Positions 45,219-53,902 of a stretch of DNA of 64,000 nucleotides are shown in pieces. The DNA is from Aquimonas sp044377145 (lineage in GTDB: Bacteria; Pseudomonadota; Gammaproteobacteria; Xanthomonadales; Xanthomonadaceae). Location of the stretch: the NCBI RefSeq assembly GCF_044377145.1, contig NZ_JBILJQ010000002.1, positions 148,108 to 212,107 of the forward strand, read 5' to 3'. Positions within the stretch are counted from its first letter, which is position 1. Every line of letters starts with the position of its first letter. The notes under the pieces are model-generated. The model saw nothing but the letters and a program-made list of their open reading frames with translations, was not told where the DNA came from and searched no databases. Both the position numbers and the translations under genes were made by a program.

Positions 45219-46442
45219 ATGCCCCTCGCTGCGCTGCCGCTGAAGCGGCGGGTCGCCCTGCTCGCGGGCGGGCTCGGCCTGTGCCTGAGCGCGGCCTTCG
45301 CGGTGCTGGCCTGGTTTGTTGCCGAGGATTACGAACACCTGCTGGTGACCGCTGTGCTCGAAGCCGAGGCCAGCGGCGTGCGCCGATCGCTGGCAGCAGG
45401 CGAGACACCTCGCCTGCCTGACACCACCGCACTGCGCGGCTGGCTGTACCAGCCGGCCGAAGCACTGCCGGCAAACCTGCCGGCGGACTGGGCACAGATG
45501 CCGTTGGGCGTGCACGAGCACTTGCCCGGCGCCGCGGAAGGTCTGCATCTGGCGGTGTTCGAGCTGGATGGGCAGCGCCTGGTGTATGCGATGGATCTCG
45601 ACCCGATCGAGGCATTGGAGCGCTATCTGGTTGGCCTCAGCCTGCTGATCGTGCTGGTCGGCGGCGGCGGCTCGGCGCTGCTCGCGCAATGGTTGGCCGG
45701 ACGTGCGCTCAAACCCGTGAACACCCTGGCCGCGGCGGTCGATGCACTGTCACCGCAGCCGCAGCCGACCGCTCTGGCACAGGACCTGCCCGACGATGGA
45801 TTGCGCAGCCTGGCACTCGCCATCGACAGCTATCAGCACCGGCTGCTGGAGGCCTCCAGCGCCGAGCGCGCGTTCTTCGCCGACGCCAGCCACGAGCTGC
45901 GCAGTCCGGTGGCCTCGCTGCGCGGCGCTGCCGAAGTGCTGCTCGACGACCCCGAGACCTCCGCCCGGCAGCGTCAGCGGCTGGCGCGGATTGATCGCGC
46001 CACCGAAGACCTTGGCCAGTTGCTCGACGGCCTGCTGCTGTCGGCGCGCGGAGCGCCGCCGCTGGCCGCGCCGGTCGATCTGGCCGCGCTGCTGGACGAG
46101 GTCTGCACCAGCCTGGCCGCGCGCGCGCAGGCGCGCGGCGTGGTGCTGAACCTGCAGCCGCCGGCCGCCGCGCTGCAGCCCGCCCTGCCGGTGCACTGGC
46201 TGCGCACCGCCCTGCTCAACCTGCTGCGCAGCCTGATCGACAGCCACGGCGTGCAGGCATTGAGGGTGCAGGCGGTGGCCGACGGGGTCGAGATCCACAT
46301 CGACGGCGATCTGCCGCTGGTTGAGCAGCGTTCGGACCGCGGCTTTCCACTGCGCCTGGTCGAGCGTCTGTGTTCCCGGCTGGGGGGTGCGCTGGATCTG
46401 CAGCCGAATCGCGTGCACCTGCACTTGCCTGGCGGCGGTTGA
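45219..46442 (+). CDS. Sensor histidine kinase with degenerate ATP-binding half
   Basis: 407 residues. N-terminal helix (VALLAGGLGLCLSAAFAVLAWFV), ~120-residue periplasmic domain, second helix (LVGLSLLIVLVGGGGSALLAQ), HAMP-like linker (RALKPVNTLAAAVDAL) and an H-box AFFADASHELRSPVASLRGAAEVL with the phospho-accepting His. The expected N-box (N-x-x-x-N-A) reads LLNLLRSLIDS, with no Asn at the key place; the G1 box (D-x-G-x-G) reads IDGDLPL, and G2 is GFPLRLVERL. ATP binding is therefore doubtful although the fold is recognisable to the end. Probable partner: the OmpR-type regulator at 48092-48772. Confidence 0.85.
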   Translation: MPLAALPLKRRVALLAGGLGLCLSAAFAVLAWFVAEDYEHLLVTAVLEAEASGVRRSLAAGETPRLPDTTALRGWLYQPAEALPANLPADWAQMPLGVHEHLPGAAEGLHLAVFELDGQRLVYAMDLDPIEALERYLVGLSLLIVLVGGGGSALLAQWLAGRALKPVNTLAAAVDALSPQPQPTALAQDLPDDGLRSLALAIDSYQHRLLEASSAERAFFADASHELRSPVASLRGAAEVLLDDPETSARQRQRLARIDRATEDLGQLLDGLLLSARGAPPLAAPVDLAALLDEVCTSLAARAQARGVVLNLQPPAAALQPALPVHWLRTALLNLLRSLIDSHGVQALRVQAVADGVEIHIDGDLPLVEQRSDRGFPLRLVERLCSRLGGALDLQPNRVHLHLPGGG

Positions 46443-46539
46443 ACAGGCGCAGGCGTTAATCCGCAGACGGATCTGCGGCGTCCGCACTTAACGACGGCTG
46501 CGGAAAGTACAGGCCCTCACTCCCGACTTGGGCAACCCC

Positions 46540-48039
46540 ATGCAGCGCGATGCGCCAGTGCCGCCGGCACCCAGCAACAACAGCGGCTTCGCCTCGCCCG
46601 AGCTGCGTCTGGCCTGCGGGCTCATCATCGCCCTGGCCGCCGTTTCGATGGCGCTGAGGCCCCTGCTGCCGGTGGATGAGACGCGCTACCTCGCGGTCGC
46701 CTGGGAGATGTGGTGGCGCGGCGGCTTCGTACTGCCGTGGCTCAACGGTCAGCCTTACCACCACAAGCCACCTCTGCTGTTCTGGCTGATCCACGCCGGC
46801 TGGGCGGTCGGCGGCGTCGGCGAGACCTGGCCGCGCCTGATCGGCCCGCTGTCGGCACTGCTGACTGTGCTGAGCCTGCGCCAGCTGATGCGGAGGCTGT
46901 GGCCGCAGCAGCCCGGGGCGGCCGAGCTTGCACCGCTGCTGCTGTTCGGCAGCGCCTATCTGCTGGCCTACCAGATCGGGGTGATGTTCGACGTACTGAT
47001 GCTGGCTGCGCTAAGTCTCAGCTGGCTCAGCCTGCACGTGGCGCTGTGTCGCAACCGCGCCAGCGACTGGCTGCTGTTTGCGCTGGCCGGCGCTGTTGCA
47101 CTGCTGGCGAAGGGGCCGGTGGCGCTGATGTATCTGCTGGCGCCGATGCTGGCTTGGCCACTGTGGCGTCCGTCCGAGTTGCCCGCGGGCCAGCGTTGGC
47201 CGGCGGCGGTACTTGCCCTGATTCTGGCGACATTGCCGCTGCTGTGGTGGGCGCTGGCGGCCAGCGCGCGCGGTGGCGACGCGTTCCGTGAAGCGCTGCT
47301 GTTCGGCCAGACCCTGGATCGCGTCAGCGGCACGATGGGTCATCCGCGGCACTGCTGGTTCTTCCTGCCCTTCATCCTGCTGCTGCCCTTGCCGTGGAGC
47401 CTGTGGCCGCCGGTCTGGCGCGCACTGCGGCGCGCACCCGCGTTGCTGTACGAGCGACCGGCGCGATTTCTGCTTGCGCCGCTGCTGCTCGGCACCGTGA
47501 TCCACCTCGGCGTCGCCGGCAAGCAAGTGCACTACCTGATCCCCCTGCTGGCGCTGTCGATGCTGCTGCTGGCGCGGCTGCTGGCGAGTTCTTCGCGTGT
47601 CCTGGCGCAGGCGCGCGCGATCGCCGCAATCACGGGCCTGCTGCTGGCCGGCACCTTGGCCGCGGTCTCGCTGAGCCTGCGGCCGCACTATCCGATGGCC
47701 GCGATCGGCGCCGCGCTGGCGAGCCAGCAGGAACAGGGCCGGCCGCTGGCCTACATCGGCCGCTACCAGGGCGAATTCCACTACGCGGGTCGCCTGCAGT
47801 CGCCACTAACCGGTCTGGCGCCCGCCGCGGTCGCCGAGTGGGCACGCCTGCATCCCGACGGTCGTCTGCTGGTGCGGGCGAAACGCCTGCGGCTGGACTC
47901 GACGTCGACGCCGATCGCGCAGTTCGAGTACAAGCGCCAGCCGCTGTATCTGCTCGCCTCGACCGAGTTCATCGCGGGTCGAGCGCACGCGGTAGAGCCC
48001 GCAGACCCGCCCGATGAGGGCTCCGACCCGATCGACTGA
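46540..48039 (+). CDS. ArnT-like family 39 glycosyltransferase (second copy)
   Basis: 499 residues from the ATG at 46540; the frame opens with TTG at 46528, so a slightly longer form is possible. Signature periplasmic loop LLPVDETRYLAVAWEMW (Asp-Glu), PYHHKPPLLFWLIHA (H-K-P-P) and AYQIGVMFDVLMLAAL; about twelve membrane segments, then a soluble tail (~400-499). Predicted to transfer a sugar from a polyprenyl carrier to an envelope acceptor. It is only 97 bp downstream of the histidine kinase on the same strand, suggesting that surface modification is the output of this two-component system. Confidence 0.88.
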   Translation: MQRDAPVPPAPSNNSGFASPELRLACGLIIALAAVSMALRPLLPVDETRYLAVAWEMWWRGGFVLPWLNGQPYHHKPPLLFWLIHAGWAVGGVGETWPRLIGPLSALLTVLSLRQLMRRLWPQQPGAAELAPLLLFGSAYLLAYQIGVMFDVLMLAALSLSWLSLHVALCRNRASDWLLFALAGAVALLAKGPVALMYLLAPMLAWPLWRPSELPAGQRWPAAVLALILATLPLLWWALAASARGGDAFREALLFGQTLDRVSGTMGHPRHCWFFLPFILLLPLPWSLWPPVWRALRRAPALLYERPARFLLAPLLLGTVIHLGVAGKQVHYLIPLLALSMLLLARLLASSSRVLAQARAIAAITGLLLAGTLAAVSLSLRPHYPMAAIGAALASQQEQGRPLAYIGRYQGEFHYAGRLQSPLTGLAPAAVAEWARLHPDGRLLVRAKRLRLDSTSTPIAQFEYKRQPLYLLASTEFIAGRAHAVEPADPPDEGSDPID

Positions 48040-48091
48040 ATCGGGCCCGCAGCAGTGGCGTCCACGGGCGGCGCGTGCTCCAGCAACCCTG

Positions 48092-48772
48092 TCAGTCGAT
48101 GGTCGTCTGCAGCCGATAGCCCAGCCCATGCACGGTGTGCAGCAGCGGCTGCGCGAACGGGCGATCAATCAGCGCACGCAGGGCGCGGATCTGGCTGTGC
48201 AGGGCGTCGCTGCCCGGTGCCATCTCGCCCCAGCCCGCCTGCAGCAGGTCCTCGCTGCGCACCACGCCCGGCGCGGTCTGCAGCAGGCGCTCCAACAGTC
48301 GGGTCTGAATTGGCGACAGCGCCAGTTCAACGCCCTCGCGCTGGCAGCTGCGCTGGCCCGGTCGCAGGCTCAAGGGGCCGTGGCTGAGCACGCGATCGTC
48401 GCCGCCGGACTGGCGGCGCTGCAGGTTCAGCACGCGCGCTTCGAGCTCGCGCATCGCGAAGGGCTTGACCAGATAATCATCGGCGCCTTCGGCAAAGCCG
48501 CGCAGCTTGTCGTCGAGGGTGTCGCGCGCGGTCAGCATCAGCACCGGCGTGCCGCGGCCGGCTTCGCGCAATCGCCGGCACAGCTCCAGGCCGTCCAGGC
48601 GCGGCAGGCCGAGGTCGAGAATGATCACGTCGAAACCGCCGTCGATCGCCAGGCGCAGACCGAGCGCGCCGTCGGCGGCGTGGTCGATACGGTGCCCACG
48701 GCGTTCGAAGAAGTCCCAGATGCTTTCAGCAAGATCGCGCTGGTCTTCCACCAGCAGCAGACTGAGTGACAT
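48092..48772 (-). CDS. OmpR/PhoB-family response regulator
   Basis: 226 residues from the ATG complementary to 48770-48772 (a TTG two codons earlier is in frame). Receiver domain with acidic pair (LLVEDQRDLA), phospho-acceptor FDVIILDLGLPRLDG, MLTAR and the switch lysine YLVKPFAMRELEARV; winged-helix DNA-binding domain from ~125 with LSPIQTRLLERLL, SEDLLQAGWGEMAPGSDALHSQIRALR and THHGLGYR-like TVHGLGYRLQ at the end. Convergent with the GT39 gene and on the opposite strand to the kinase; likely regulated by that kinase, controlling envelope genes. Confidence 0.93.
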   Translation of the reverse strand: MSLSLLLVEDQRDLAESIWDFFERRGHRIDHAADGALGLRLAIDGGFDVIILDLGLPRLDGLELCRRLREAGRGTPVLMLTARDTLDDKLRGFAEGADDYLVKPFAMRELEARVLNLQRRQSGGDDRVLSHGPLSLRPGQRSCQREGVELALSPIQTRLLERLLQTAPGVVRSEDLLQAGWGEMAPGSDALHSQIRALRALIDRPFAQPLLHTVHGLGYRLQTTID

Positions 48773-49027
48773 GGACAAACCCGCGCAAAGCGTCAGCGCG
48801 CAGTGTGCCGCAGAGGTGAGGGCGGATGCGCAAACTGCGGGAGGGAATGCAGAGGTGGATCGGTCGCTTGCGCCAGGCGGCGGTTATGTTTCGGCACCAC
48901 CGCGCTGGGCCGGCCACCGCCAGGTCTCGATCAGATCAGACCCGGAGGCAGCCACAGCGGCAAACCTGACCGGCGACGCGATCGCGTGGCGCGTGATCCG
49001 GCTATCGCTCGGCGTTCAAGCGTCGAG

Positions 49028-49693
49028 TCAGAACCTCCAACCCGCACCGAGTGTCAGCGACCACGGCCGGTAGTCGCCCCGCACCCGGCCCAGGGTGTCG
49101 CGCTCGCCCTCAAGGCGCAGGCTCGATGCACGCAGCTGGCGCAGACCGAGATCGAGAAACCAGCGCTCACCGAGGTCGTAGCGCACGCCCGCCAGCAGCT
49201 GCAGGGCGCTGTCGTCGCCGCTGAACGAGCGCTCGCCAGCCGTGGTTTCAAAGTCGATGTCGACCTCGGTCAGGGCGACCACACCCGCGCCGAGGTAGCT
49301 GCGTGCGCGCGGCGAGCCGAACAGGTCGAACTCATAAAGCGCGTTCAGCGCGAAGCCGGTCGAGGCGTAGTTGCCCTCGCCCTGCAGCGCAGGGTTGCTG
49401 AACACGGCGCGGTCGCGGTCAACGCTCTGGTAGGTGAACTCCGTCTCAAGTCGCCAGCCGCTCTCGAATCGATAGCCCACCGCGCCACCGGCGAGCAGGC
49501 CACTGGAGAACGCCGCCTTGCCGGTTTCGGGCGCACTGCCTTCAAGGCGCAGGGTCTGATCCGACTGACCGCTGAGGCCGGTCAGAACCCCCGCGTACCA
49601 GCCGCGCTCGGCGGCGGCCGCAGGGCTGGGCGTCGCTGCCCACAGGCAGGCTGAAAGCAGGGCGAGCAGGCTCGGTTTGTGTGTTGCGGTCAT
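49028..49693 (-). CDS. Outer-membrane beta-barrel protein
   Basis: 221 residues from the ATG complementary to 49691-49693: signal peptide (LLALLSACLWAATPSPAAAA-ER), then alternating beta strands typical of small OmpA/OmpW-like barrels (GWYAGVLTGLS, FEYQS-like EFTYQSVDRDRA, FALNALYEFDLF, SYLGAGVVALTEV, LLAGVRYDLGERWFLDLGLR) ending with aromatic GAGWRF, the C-terminal Phe needed by the Bam machine. Role unknown; possibly adhesion or lipid sensing. Head-to-head with the LytTR regulator. Confidence 0.82.
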   Translation of the reverse strand: MTATHKPSLLALLSACLWAATPSPAAAAERGWYAGVLTGLSGQSDQTLRLEGSAPETGKAAFSSGLLAGGAVGYRFESGWRLETEFTYQSVDRDRAVFSNPALQGEGNYASTGFALNALYEFDLFGSPRARSYLGAGVVALTEVDIDFETTAGERSFSGDDSALQLLAGVRYDLGERWFLDLGLRQLRASSLRLEGERDTLGRVRGDYRPWSLTLGAGWRF

Positions 49694-49833
49694 GTGGCTG
49701 TCCGTGGATTCATCCGGCGACGCTGCCGGGGCGAGCACAGCATCCGGTGCCGGCGGCGTACACAGCCGGCGACGCTCACCAGTGGTAGCTTTCGTGCACC
49801 AGCGGCGATGCGCCGCACGCGCTCTTAATTTTC

Positions 49834-50949
49834 GTGATTTCGACTTTCACCGACCCGCCCCGTTTCTGGCCGCAGATCGCCGCGCTCACCGCGCTGCTGG
49901 CCATGTTGTTCGCAGCCCTGCAGCCGCCCCCGACCGCGCACCTTGGCTTCTTCATGGCCCTGTCGGCCTGGGCGGCGCACATCGGTCTGGGCATGCTCTG
50001 CGCGCTGCTCGCCATCCGCCTGCTGCTGGGTCTGCGCCCTGGGCTGGGGCGCAGACCGTGGACGGCGCTGGTGCTCAGCGGCCTCGCCGGCGCAACGCTG
50101 TTTGCGCCCATCGCGCTGGGCCTGGAAGCCCTGCTGCCGGCGCCCCCGCCCGAACCCGCGGATGACTGGCTGGATACCTGGGAGGCCGCCGGCGGCGCGC
50201 GCGCGCTGGCGGCGGAATGGCTGGCCCTGCTGCCCAGCTATCTGCCGGCCTGGCTGCTGATCAACGCGATGCCGATGCTGCAGGTGTCGCAGCCGCAGCT
50301 GAGCCTTGCCGCTCCACCGAGAGACGCCGAGGACGTTATCGAGCGCGCGGCAGTGCGCAGCGACGACCGCGCTGATCGCGACAATCGAGCGGACGCGCGC
50401 CTCCGCAACGCCTGCAGCGCGGACCCTGACCCGGAAGCCGGTCTTGACCCCCCGATCAACGCCGACGCTCAAGGCGACGCCGATGCCGACGCCCATTCCA
50501 AGGCCGATGCCCACGCTGACGACCTGCCAGCGACATCTCGGGTCAATCACGCGCGCAGCCAATTCGATCCGCAGCCGCCCGTCCCGGACCCGACCCAGGC
50601 GAGCCATGCGGAGCGCGCCGATGCGATCGAGGGTTTGCTGGATCGCCTGCCGCTGGCGATCGGCCGCCAGCTGGTGTCGATCACGTCGGACCTGCACTAC
50701 CTGCAGGTGGTCACCCGCCGCGGTCGCGCGACCGTGCTCGGCAGCCTGTCGGAGGCGGAAGCCGAACTCGGTGCGCGCGGCTTGCGCATCCACCGCTCGC
50801 ACTGGGTCGCGCTGGACGCTGTGCGCCGCCTGCGCCGCGGCGCCCAGGGCTGGCGCTGCGAGCTGCATGACGGCCGATCAATGCCGGTCAGCCGCCGCCG
50901 TGCTGCGGAGATCAAGCTGCAGCTGGGGACGGATTTCGTGGTCGAGTAG
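49834..50949 (+). CDS. Membrane-anchored LytTR-family transcription regulator
   Basis: 371 residues, GTG start at 49834 (no strong Shine-Dalgarno is seen). Four hydrophobic helices at ~15-145 (IAALTALLAMLFAAL, LSAWAAHIGLGMLCALLAIRLLL, ...), then a ~110-residue hydrophilic, Asp/Ala-rich low-complexity linker (~160-270, with DADAHSKADAHAD-like runs) and a LytTR DNA-binding domain at the C-terminus (VSITSDLHYLQVVTRRGRATVLGSLSEAEAEL, HRSHWVALDAVRRLRRG, MPVSRRRAAEIK). A one-component regulator bound to the inner membrane, with no receiver domain. The divergent barrel gene is a possible target. Confidence 0.85.
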   Translation: MISTFTDPPRFWPQIAALTALLAMLFAALQPPPTAHLGFFMALSAWAAHIGLGMLCALLAIRLLLGLRPGLGRRPWTALVLSGLAGATLFAPIALGLEALLPAPPPEPADDWLDTWEAAGGARALAAEWLALLPSYLPAWLLINAMPMLQVSQPQLSLAAPPRDAEDVIERAAVRSDDRADRDNRADARLRNACSADPDPEAGLDPPINADAQGDADADAHSKADAHADDLPATSRVNHARSQFDPQPPVPDPTQASHAERADAIEGLLDRLPLAIGRQLVSITSDLHYLQVVTRRGRATVLGSLSEAEAELGARGLRIHRSHWVALDAVRRLRRGAQGWRCELHDGRSMPVSRRRAAEIKLQLGTDFVVE

Positions 50950-51096
50950 ACGGCGCCGCTGCAGGGGCCGCAAGCGACGCCACACGTCACGGGTGAGCAC
51001 GACGGTCCTGGGCTCACGGTTCGACCGTGCGGTGCGGTTGCCTTCATCGCGCTAGCGCGGACCCATTCCATCGATGCCGAGGGCACGGTCCAGCGA

Positions 51097-51516
51097 CTAG
51101 GCACCGGGACCTTTTGCCAGCACCCAAAGCAGTCCGACCGCCCACACGCCGTGAGTGGCCCACGCATCGGGATACACAAAGATCTGGATGACCGCCGTCA
51201 TGCCCAGCAAGGCCAGCGCCGACAGCCGGGTGCAGAAGCCCAGCACCAGCAGGAGCGGAAACAGATGCTCGCTCACCGCCGCCAGCGTGGCCGCGAAGGT
51301 CGGGTCGAGCAGCGGCAGCCGGTACTCCTCCTGGAACAGGAACACCGCGCTCTCGCTCAAGGCGAATCCCTCGACCTTGGTGCGTCCGGACTGGAAGAAG
51401 ATCGCGGCCGGAAACAGCCGAGCCATCAACAGCAGCAGATCGTCGGGCAGGCGTGCGAACAGAGCGTGCACCGGCGCCAGCAGGCGACCGGGGGCGGGCA
51501 AGGTGTGGGGCGTCAT
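51097..51516 (-). CDS. DoxX-family membrane protein of the buf1 operon (BufD/HvfD-like)
   Basis: 139 residues from the ATG complementary to 51514-51516, overlapping the bufC1 stop (ATGA). DoxX-type four-helix protein: LMARLFPAAIFFQSGRTKVEGFAL, LAAVSEHLFPLLLVLGFCTRLSALALLGMTAVIQIFVYPDAW and WAVGLLWVLAKGPG. DoxX-like proteins accompany BufABC/HvfABC systems in many bacteria; their exact role is not settled, but export or redox coupling has been suggested. Last gene of the buf1 operon. Confidence 0.85.
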   Translation of the reverse strand: MTPHTLPAPGRLLAPVHALFARLPDDLLLLMARLFPAAIFFQSGRTKVEGFALSESAVFLFQEEYRLPLLDPTFAATLAAVSEHLFPLLLVLGFCTRLSALALLGMTAVIQIFVYPDAWATHGVWAVGLLWVLAKGPGA

Positions 51517-52403
51517 GGCGTGCTCTCGGCTGAGAGGGAAACAACAGCGGTCGCGCTGCTGGGGGACGTGAAGGGGTCGAACAGTGGATCGGTGGTCGCC
51601 GCCTCGGCACGCACGATCAGGCCCAGCGACAAGGCCTCGGCGAAACCCGCAGCGGCTCGCGGATGGGCCGATGGGTTGATCAGCGGATCGGCCCGCAGAT
51701 TGACCCGTGGCTCGCTCGGCGGCTCGGCCAGCAGCTGGTCGAGCCGCGGCGACTGGCGCAGCGCCTGCACACACGCGGCCAGCGCGCTCGCCGCGTCATC
51801 CAGGCTGCGCACCCGCACCTGCTCACCGCGGCGCCAGATCAGGCTGGATTCGGCGCGCTGCGGGTCGAACTGTGCTTTGGCCTCATCGTTCTGCGCCTGC
51901 CAGATTGATCGCGCCGCATGCGCCGAATCCAGCATCGCCGCTGAGGGATGCAGGCCGACGCGCAGCTCGGCCGCGGCTTCGATCGACAAGGACGCCAGCG
52001 CAGCGGGCTCGATCGGCGCTGCGTCCGGCGCATGCCAGGCGCGCCGGCGCAGGCCGTCGATACGCGCCACATCGGCGAGGTAGGGCAGACCGGCCAGCGG
52101 CGGGAAGTGCTGCAGGAAGTCCGGGAACTCGGCGCCGTAGGCCAACAGCACGGGATGTCGCGGTGGTGACGCGCGCACCGCCGCAGCGGCCACGGCCGTG
52201 AAGAACGGCTCGCCGACCAGCTTCAGCACCGAGGGAAAGCCCTCGGCCAGGGCGGTGATCAAGCTGTGCAGCACGTTGTTGCGATGGACGTCGAAGCGTT
52301 GGCGATCCAGCGCGGAGGCCTGCGTCGGCCAAACCGCAGCGAGGGCGTTCAGATCGGCCTGCAGCAGGGCACTGGCGATCGGTTCGAAAGCGAACGCCGG
52401 CAC
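51513..52403 (-). CDS. bufC1: BufC1/HvfC (DUF2063) partner protein of bufferin maturase 1
   Basis: 296 residues from a GTG complementary to 52401-52403, one base after the bufB1 stop. N-terminal DUF2063 domain: LNALAAVWPTQASALDRQRFDVHRNNVLHSLITALAEGFPSVLKLVGEPFFTAVAAAAV..PPRHPVLLAYGAEFPDFL (Arg/Asn and Pro-rich contacts typical), then a second half with a WHAPDAAPIEP block and low-complexity end. BufC presents the BufA substrate to the BufB iron oxidase. The gene order bufA1-B1-C1-doxX is complete, so a functional system is expected. Confidence 0.9.
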   Translation of the reverse strand: MPAFAFEPIASALLQADLNALAAVWPTQASALDRQRFDVHRNNVLHSLITALAEGFPSVLKLVGEPFFTAVAAAAVRASPPRHPVLLAYGAEFPDFLQHFPPLAGLPYLADVARIDGLRRRAWHAPDAAPIEPAALASLSIEAAAELRVGLHPSAAMLDSAHAARSIWQAQNDEAKAQFDPQRAESSLIWRRGEQVRVRSLDDAASALAACVQALRQSPRLDQLLAEPPSEPRVNLRADPLINPSAHPRAAAGFAEALSLGLIVRAEAATTDPLFDPFTSPSSATAVVSLSAESTP

Positions 52404-52404
52404 C

Positions 52405-53244
52405 TCAGGCGGCCTGACGCGGGCGCAGCTGCAGCAGACGCGCGTGCTGCGCCTGCGCCAGCAGCGTCTCGAAGGTGGGCACGCGGGTGTCCCACTCGAT
52501 CAGGGTGGGCAGTGGGCCGCAGCGGGCCAGCACCGCGGCGTACAGCGCCCACACCTCGGCGCTGACCACCGAGCCGTGGTCGTCGATGCGCAATTCGCTG
52601 CCGTCGGCCAAAGCTTCCACAGCGTGACCGGCCAGATGGATCTGCTGCACGGCCTGCAGCGGAAACCGCGCCAGCACGGCGTGCGGGCACTGTCCCTGAT
52701 TGGCGGCGCTGACCGCCAGATTGTTCAGGTCAAGCAGAAGGCCGCAGCCGCTGCGGTACGCCAGTTCGGCGAGAAAGTCGGCCTCCTCGAACACGCCCGT
52801 GGACAGCCGCAGACACACGGCCGGGTTTTCGATCAGCAGGGGTTGCCGCAGCCGCTCCTGCACACACTGCACGTGGTCGAGCACGCGCTGCAGGCTGGCG
52901 TCGTCGTAGCCGATCGGCAGCAGGTCGTTGAAGAAGACTCCGGCGTGCGTTGACCAGGCCAGATGCTCGGAGACGCAGGTGGCTTCGAAGCGCTCGACCA
53001 CCCGCGCCAGCCGCTGCAGGTGCGCGGCATCGGGCGCAGTGGCGCCGCCCAGCGACAATCCCACGCCGTGCACCGACAGCGGCAACAGCGCACGCACTGC
53101 ACCGAGACGTGCGTGCACCGGGCCGCCCGCGCCCATCGCGTTCTCGGCGTGGATCTCGACGAAGCCGAGCGCGTGGCCACCGGCGACCACCGCCTCGACG
53201 TGGCTCGACTTCAGGCCAATGCCTACGGTTCTGGGCAGGGCCAT
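52405..53244 (-). CDS. bufB1: BufB1, MNIO-family (DUF692) bufferin maturase
   Basis: 279 residues. A TIM-barrel multinuclear non-heme iron oxidase with the known DUF692 blocks: GIGLKSSH, GFVEIHAENAMG (metal Glu/His), SVHGVGLSLGG (His), CVSEHLAW (Glu-His), LIENPAV, LLLDLNNLAVSAAN (Asp/Asn-Asn), VQQIHLAGHA (His), and TLIEWDTRVP (Glu/Asp). MNIO enzymes oxidise cysteines of BufA to thiooxazole or oxazolone-type groups. Located 31 bp after bufA1, followed by bufC1. Confidence 0.93.
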   Translation of the reverse strand: MALPRTVGIGLKSSHVEAVVAGGHALGFVEIHAENAMGAGGPVHARLGAVRALLPLSVHGVGLSLGGATAPDAAHLQRLARVVERFEATCVSEHLAWSTHAGVFFNDLLPIGYDDASLQRVLDHVQCVQERLRQPLLIENPAVCLRLSTGVFEEADFLAELAYRSGCGLLLDLNNLAVSAANQGQCPHAVLARFPLQAVQQIHLAGHAVEALADGSELRIDDHGSVVSAEVWALYAAVLARCGPLPTLIEWDTRVPTFETLLAQAQHARLLQLRPRQAA

Positions 53245-53275
53245 GGCGTCGGCTCGCGCGGGTTTATGCGCGTGC

Positions 53276-53560
53276 TCAGCGGCCTTCGACGGGCGTCAGA
53301 GAGCCCTTGCCCTTCGGCGTTTCGATCGCGCTGCAGGTGCCGGCAGGCACCAGCTTCCAGGCATCACCCTGGTAGTCGCGGGTCGAGGTGCCGGCGCAGC
53401 TGGTGCCGGGGCCGGCGGCGCAGTCGTTCTCGGCGGCCTTGGAGACGCCGTAGCACTTCTCCTTGCTGGGCGCATCGGCCTGCGCCGAAGCGCTGGACGC
53501 CAAGGCGAGGGCTGCGGCAAGCGTCAGGGCGAAGGCGGCAGCGGTGTGGCTTTGGTTCAT
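53276..53560 (-). CDS. bufA1: BufA1 bufferin precursor (DUF2282), copper-binding RiPP
   Basis: 94 residues, ATG complementary to 53558-53560 with AGGA 8 nt before. A Sec signal peptide (~1-27, AAALALASSASA-QA) is unusual for RiPPs but normal for bufferins, which act in the periplasm. The mature part has four Cys at 36, 47, 55 and 76 in the DUF2282 pattern KCYGVSKAAENDC, SCAGTST and PAGTC; the middle two are those known to be turned into thiooxazoles in Caulobacter bufferin 1. It binds excess copper. First gene of the buf1 operon. Confidence 0.92.
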   Translation of the reverse strand: MNQSHTAAAFALTLAAALALASSASAQADAPSKEKCYGVSKAAENDCAAGPGTSCAGTSTRDYQGDAWKLVPAGTCSAIETPKGKGSLTPVEGR

Positions 53561-53638
53561 GGCGGTGTCCTGTCGATCGTGAACTCGGAGTTGTCCGACG
53601 CCGCGCCTTGGGAGGGACCACGGGCGCCAGAAGCTCGG

Positions 53639-53688
53639 ACCTTACGGGACTCGGGTGCGCGCAAATCGGCAGTTGGACGAATTGTGCG
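53639..53688 (-). promoter_or_regulatory. buf1 promoter/operator: boxes shared with buf2
   Basis: Read on the minus strand: CGCAC, 2 nt, TTCGTCCAAC (53681-53672), 7 nt, TTGCG (53664-53660), 15 nt, TAAGGT (53644-53639), then ~79 bp to the bufA1 ATG. All four boxes recur at identical spacing upstream of bufA2. I read TAAGGT as the -10 region and TTCGTCCAAC as an activator site. Confidence 0.6.
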
Positions 53689-53902
53689 AAGCCGGCGACG
53701 CCACGCTTGCAGAATTGCCACAGGACAGCGGATAAGGTGTCGACCGTTGCGGCGGAACCTGCGCGGCTCGTGCCGCAGTTGCCTCAGACGGGCCGGCGCG
53801 CGCCGCGGTCAGAATGGATGGAGGCTCCGCGGCCGCCGCGCTGCAGCCTGTTCCGACAGCACGCCGCGGGCCGCGCCGGCCCGGTGAAAAGGAACTCCGA
53901 TC

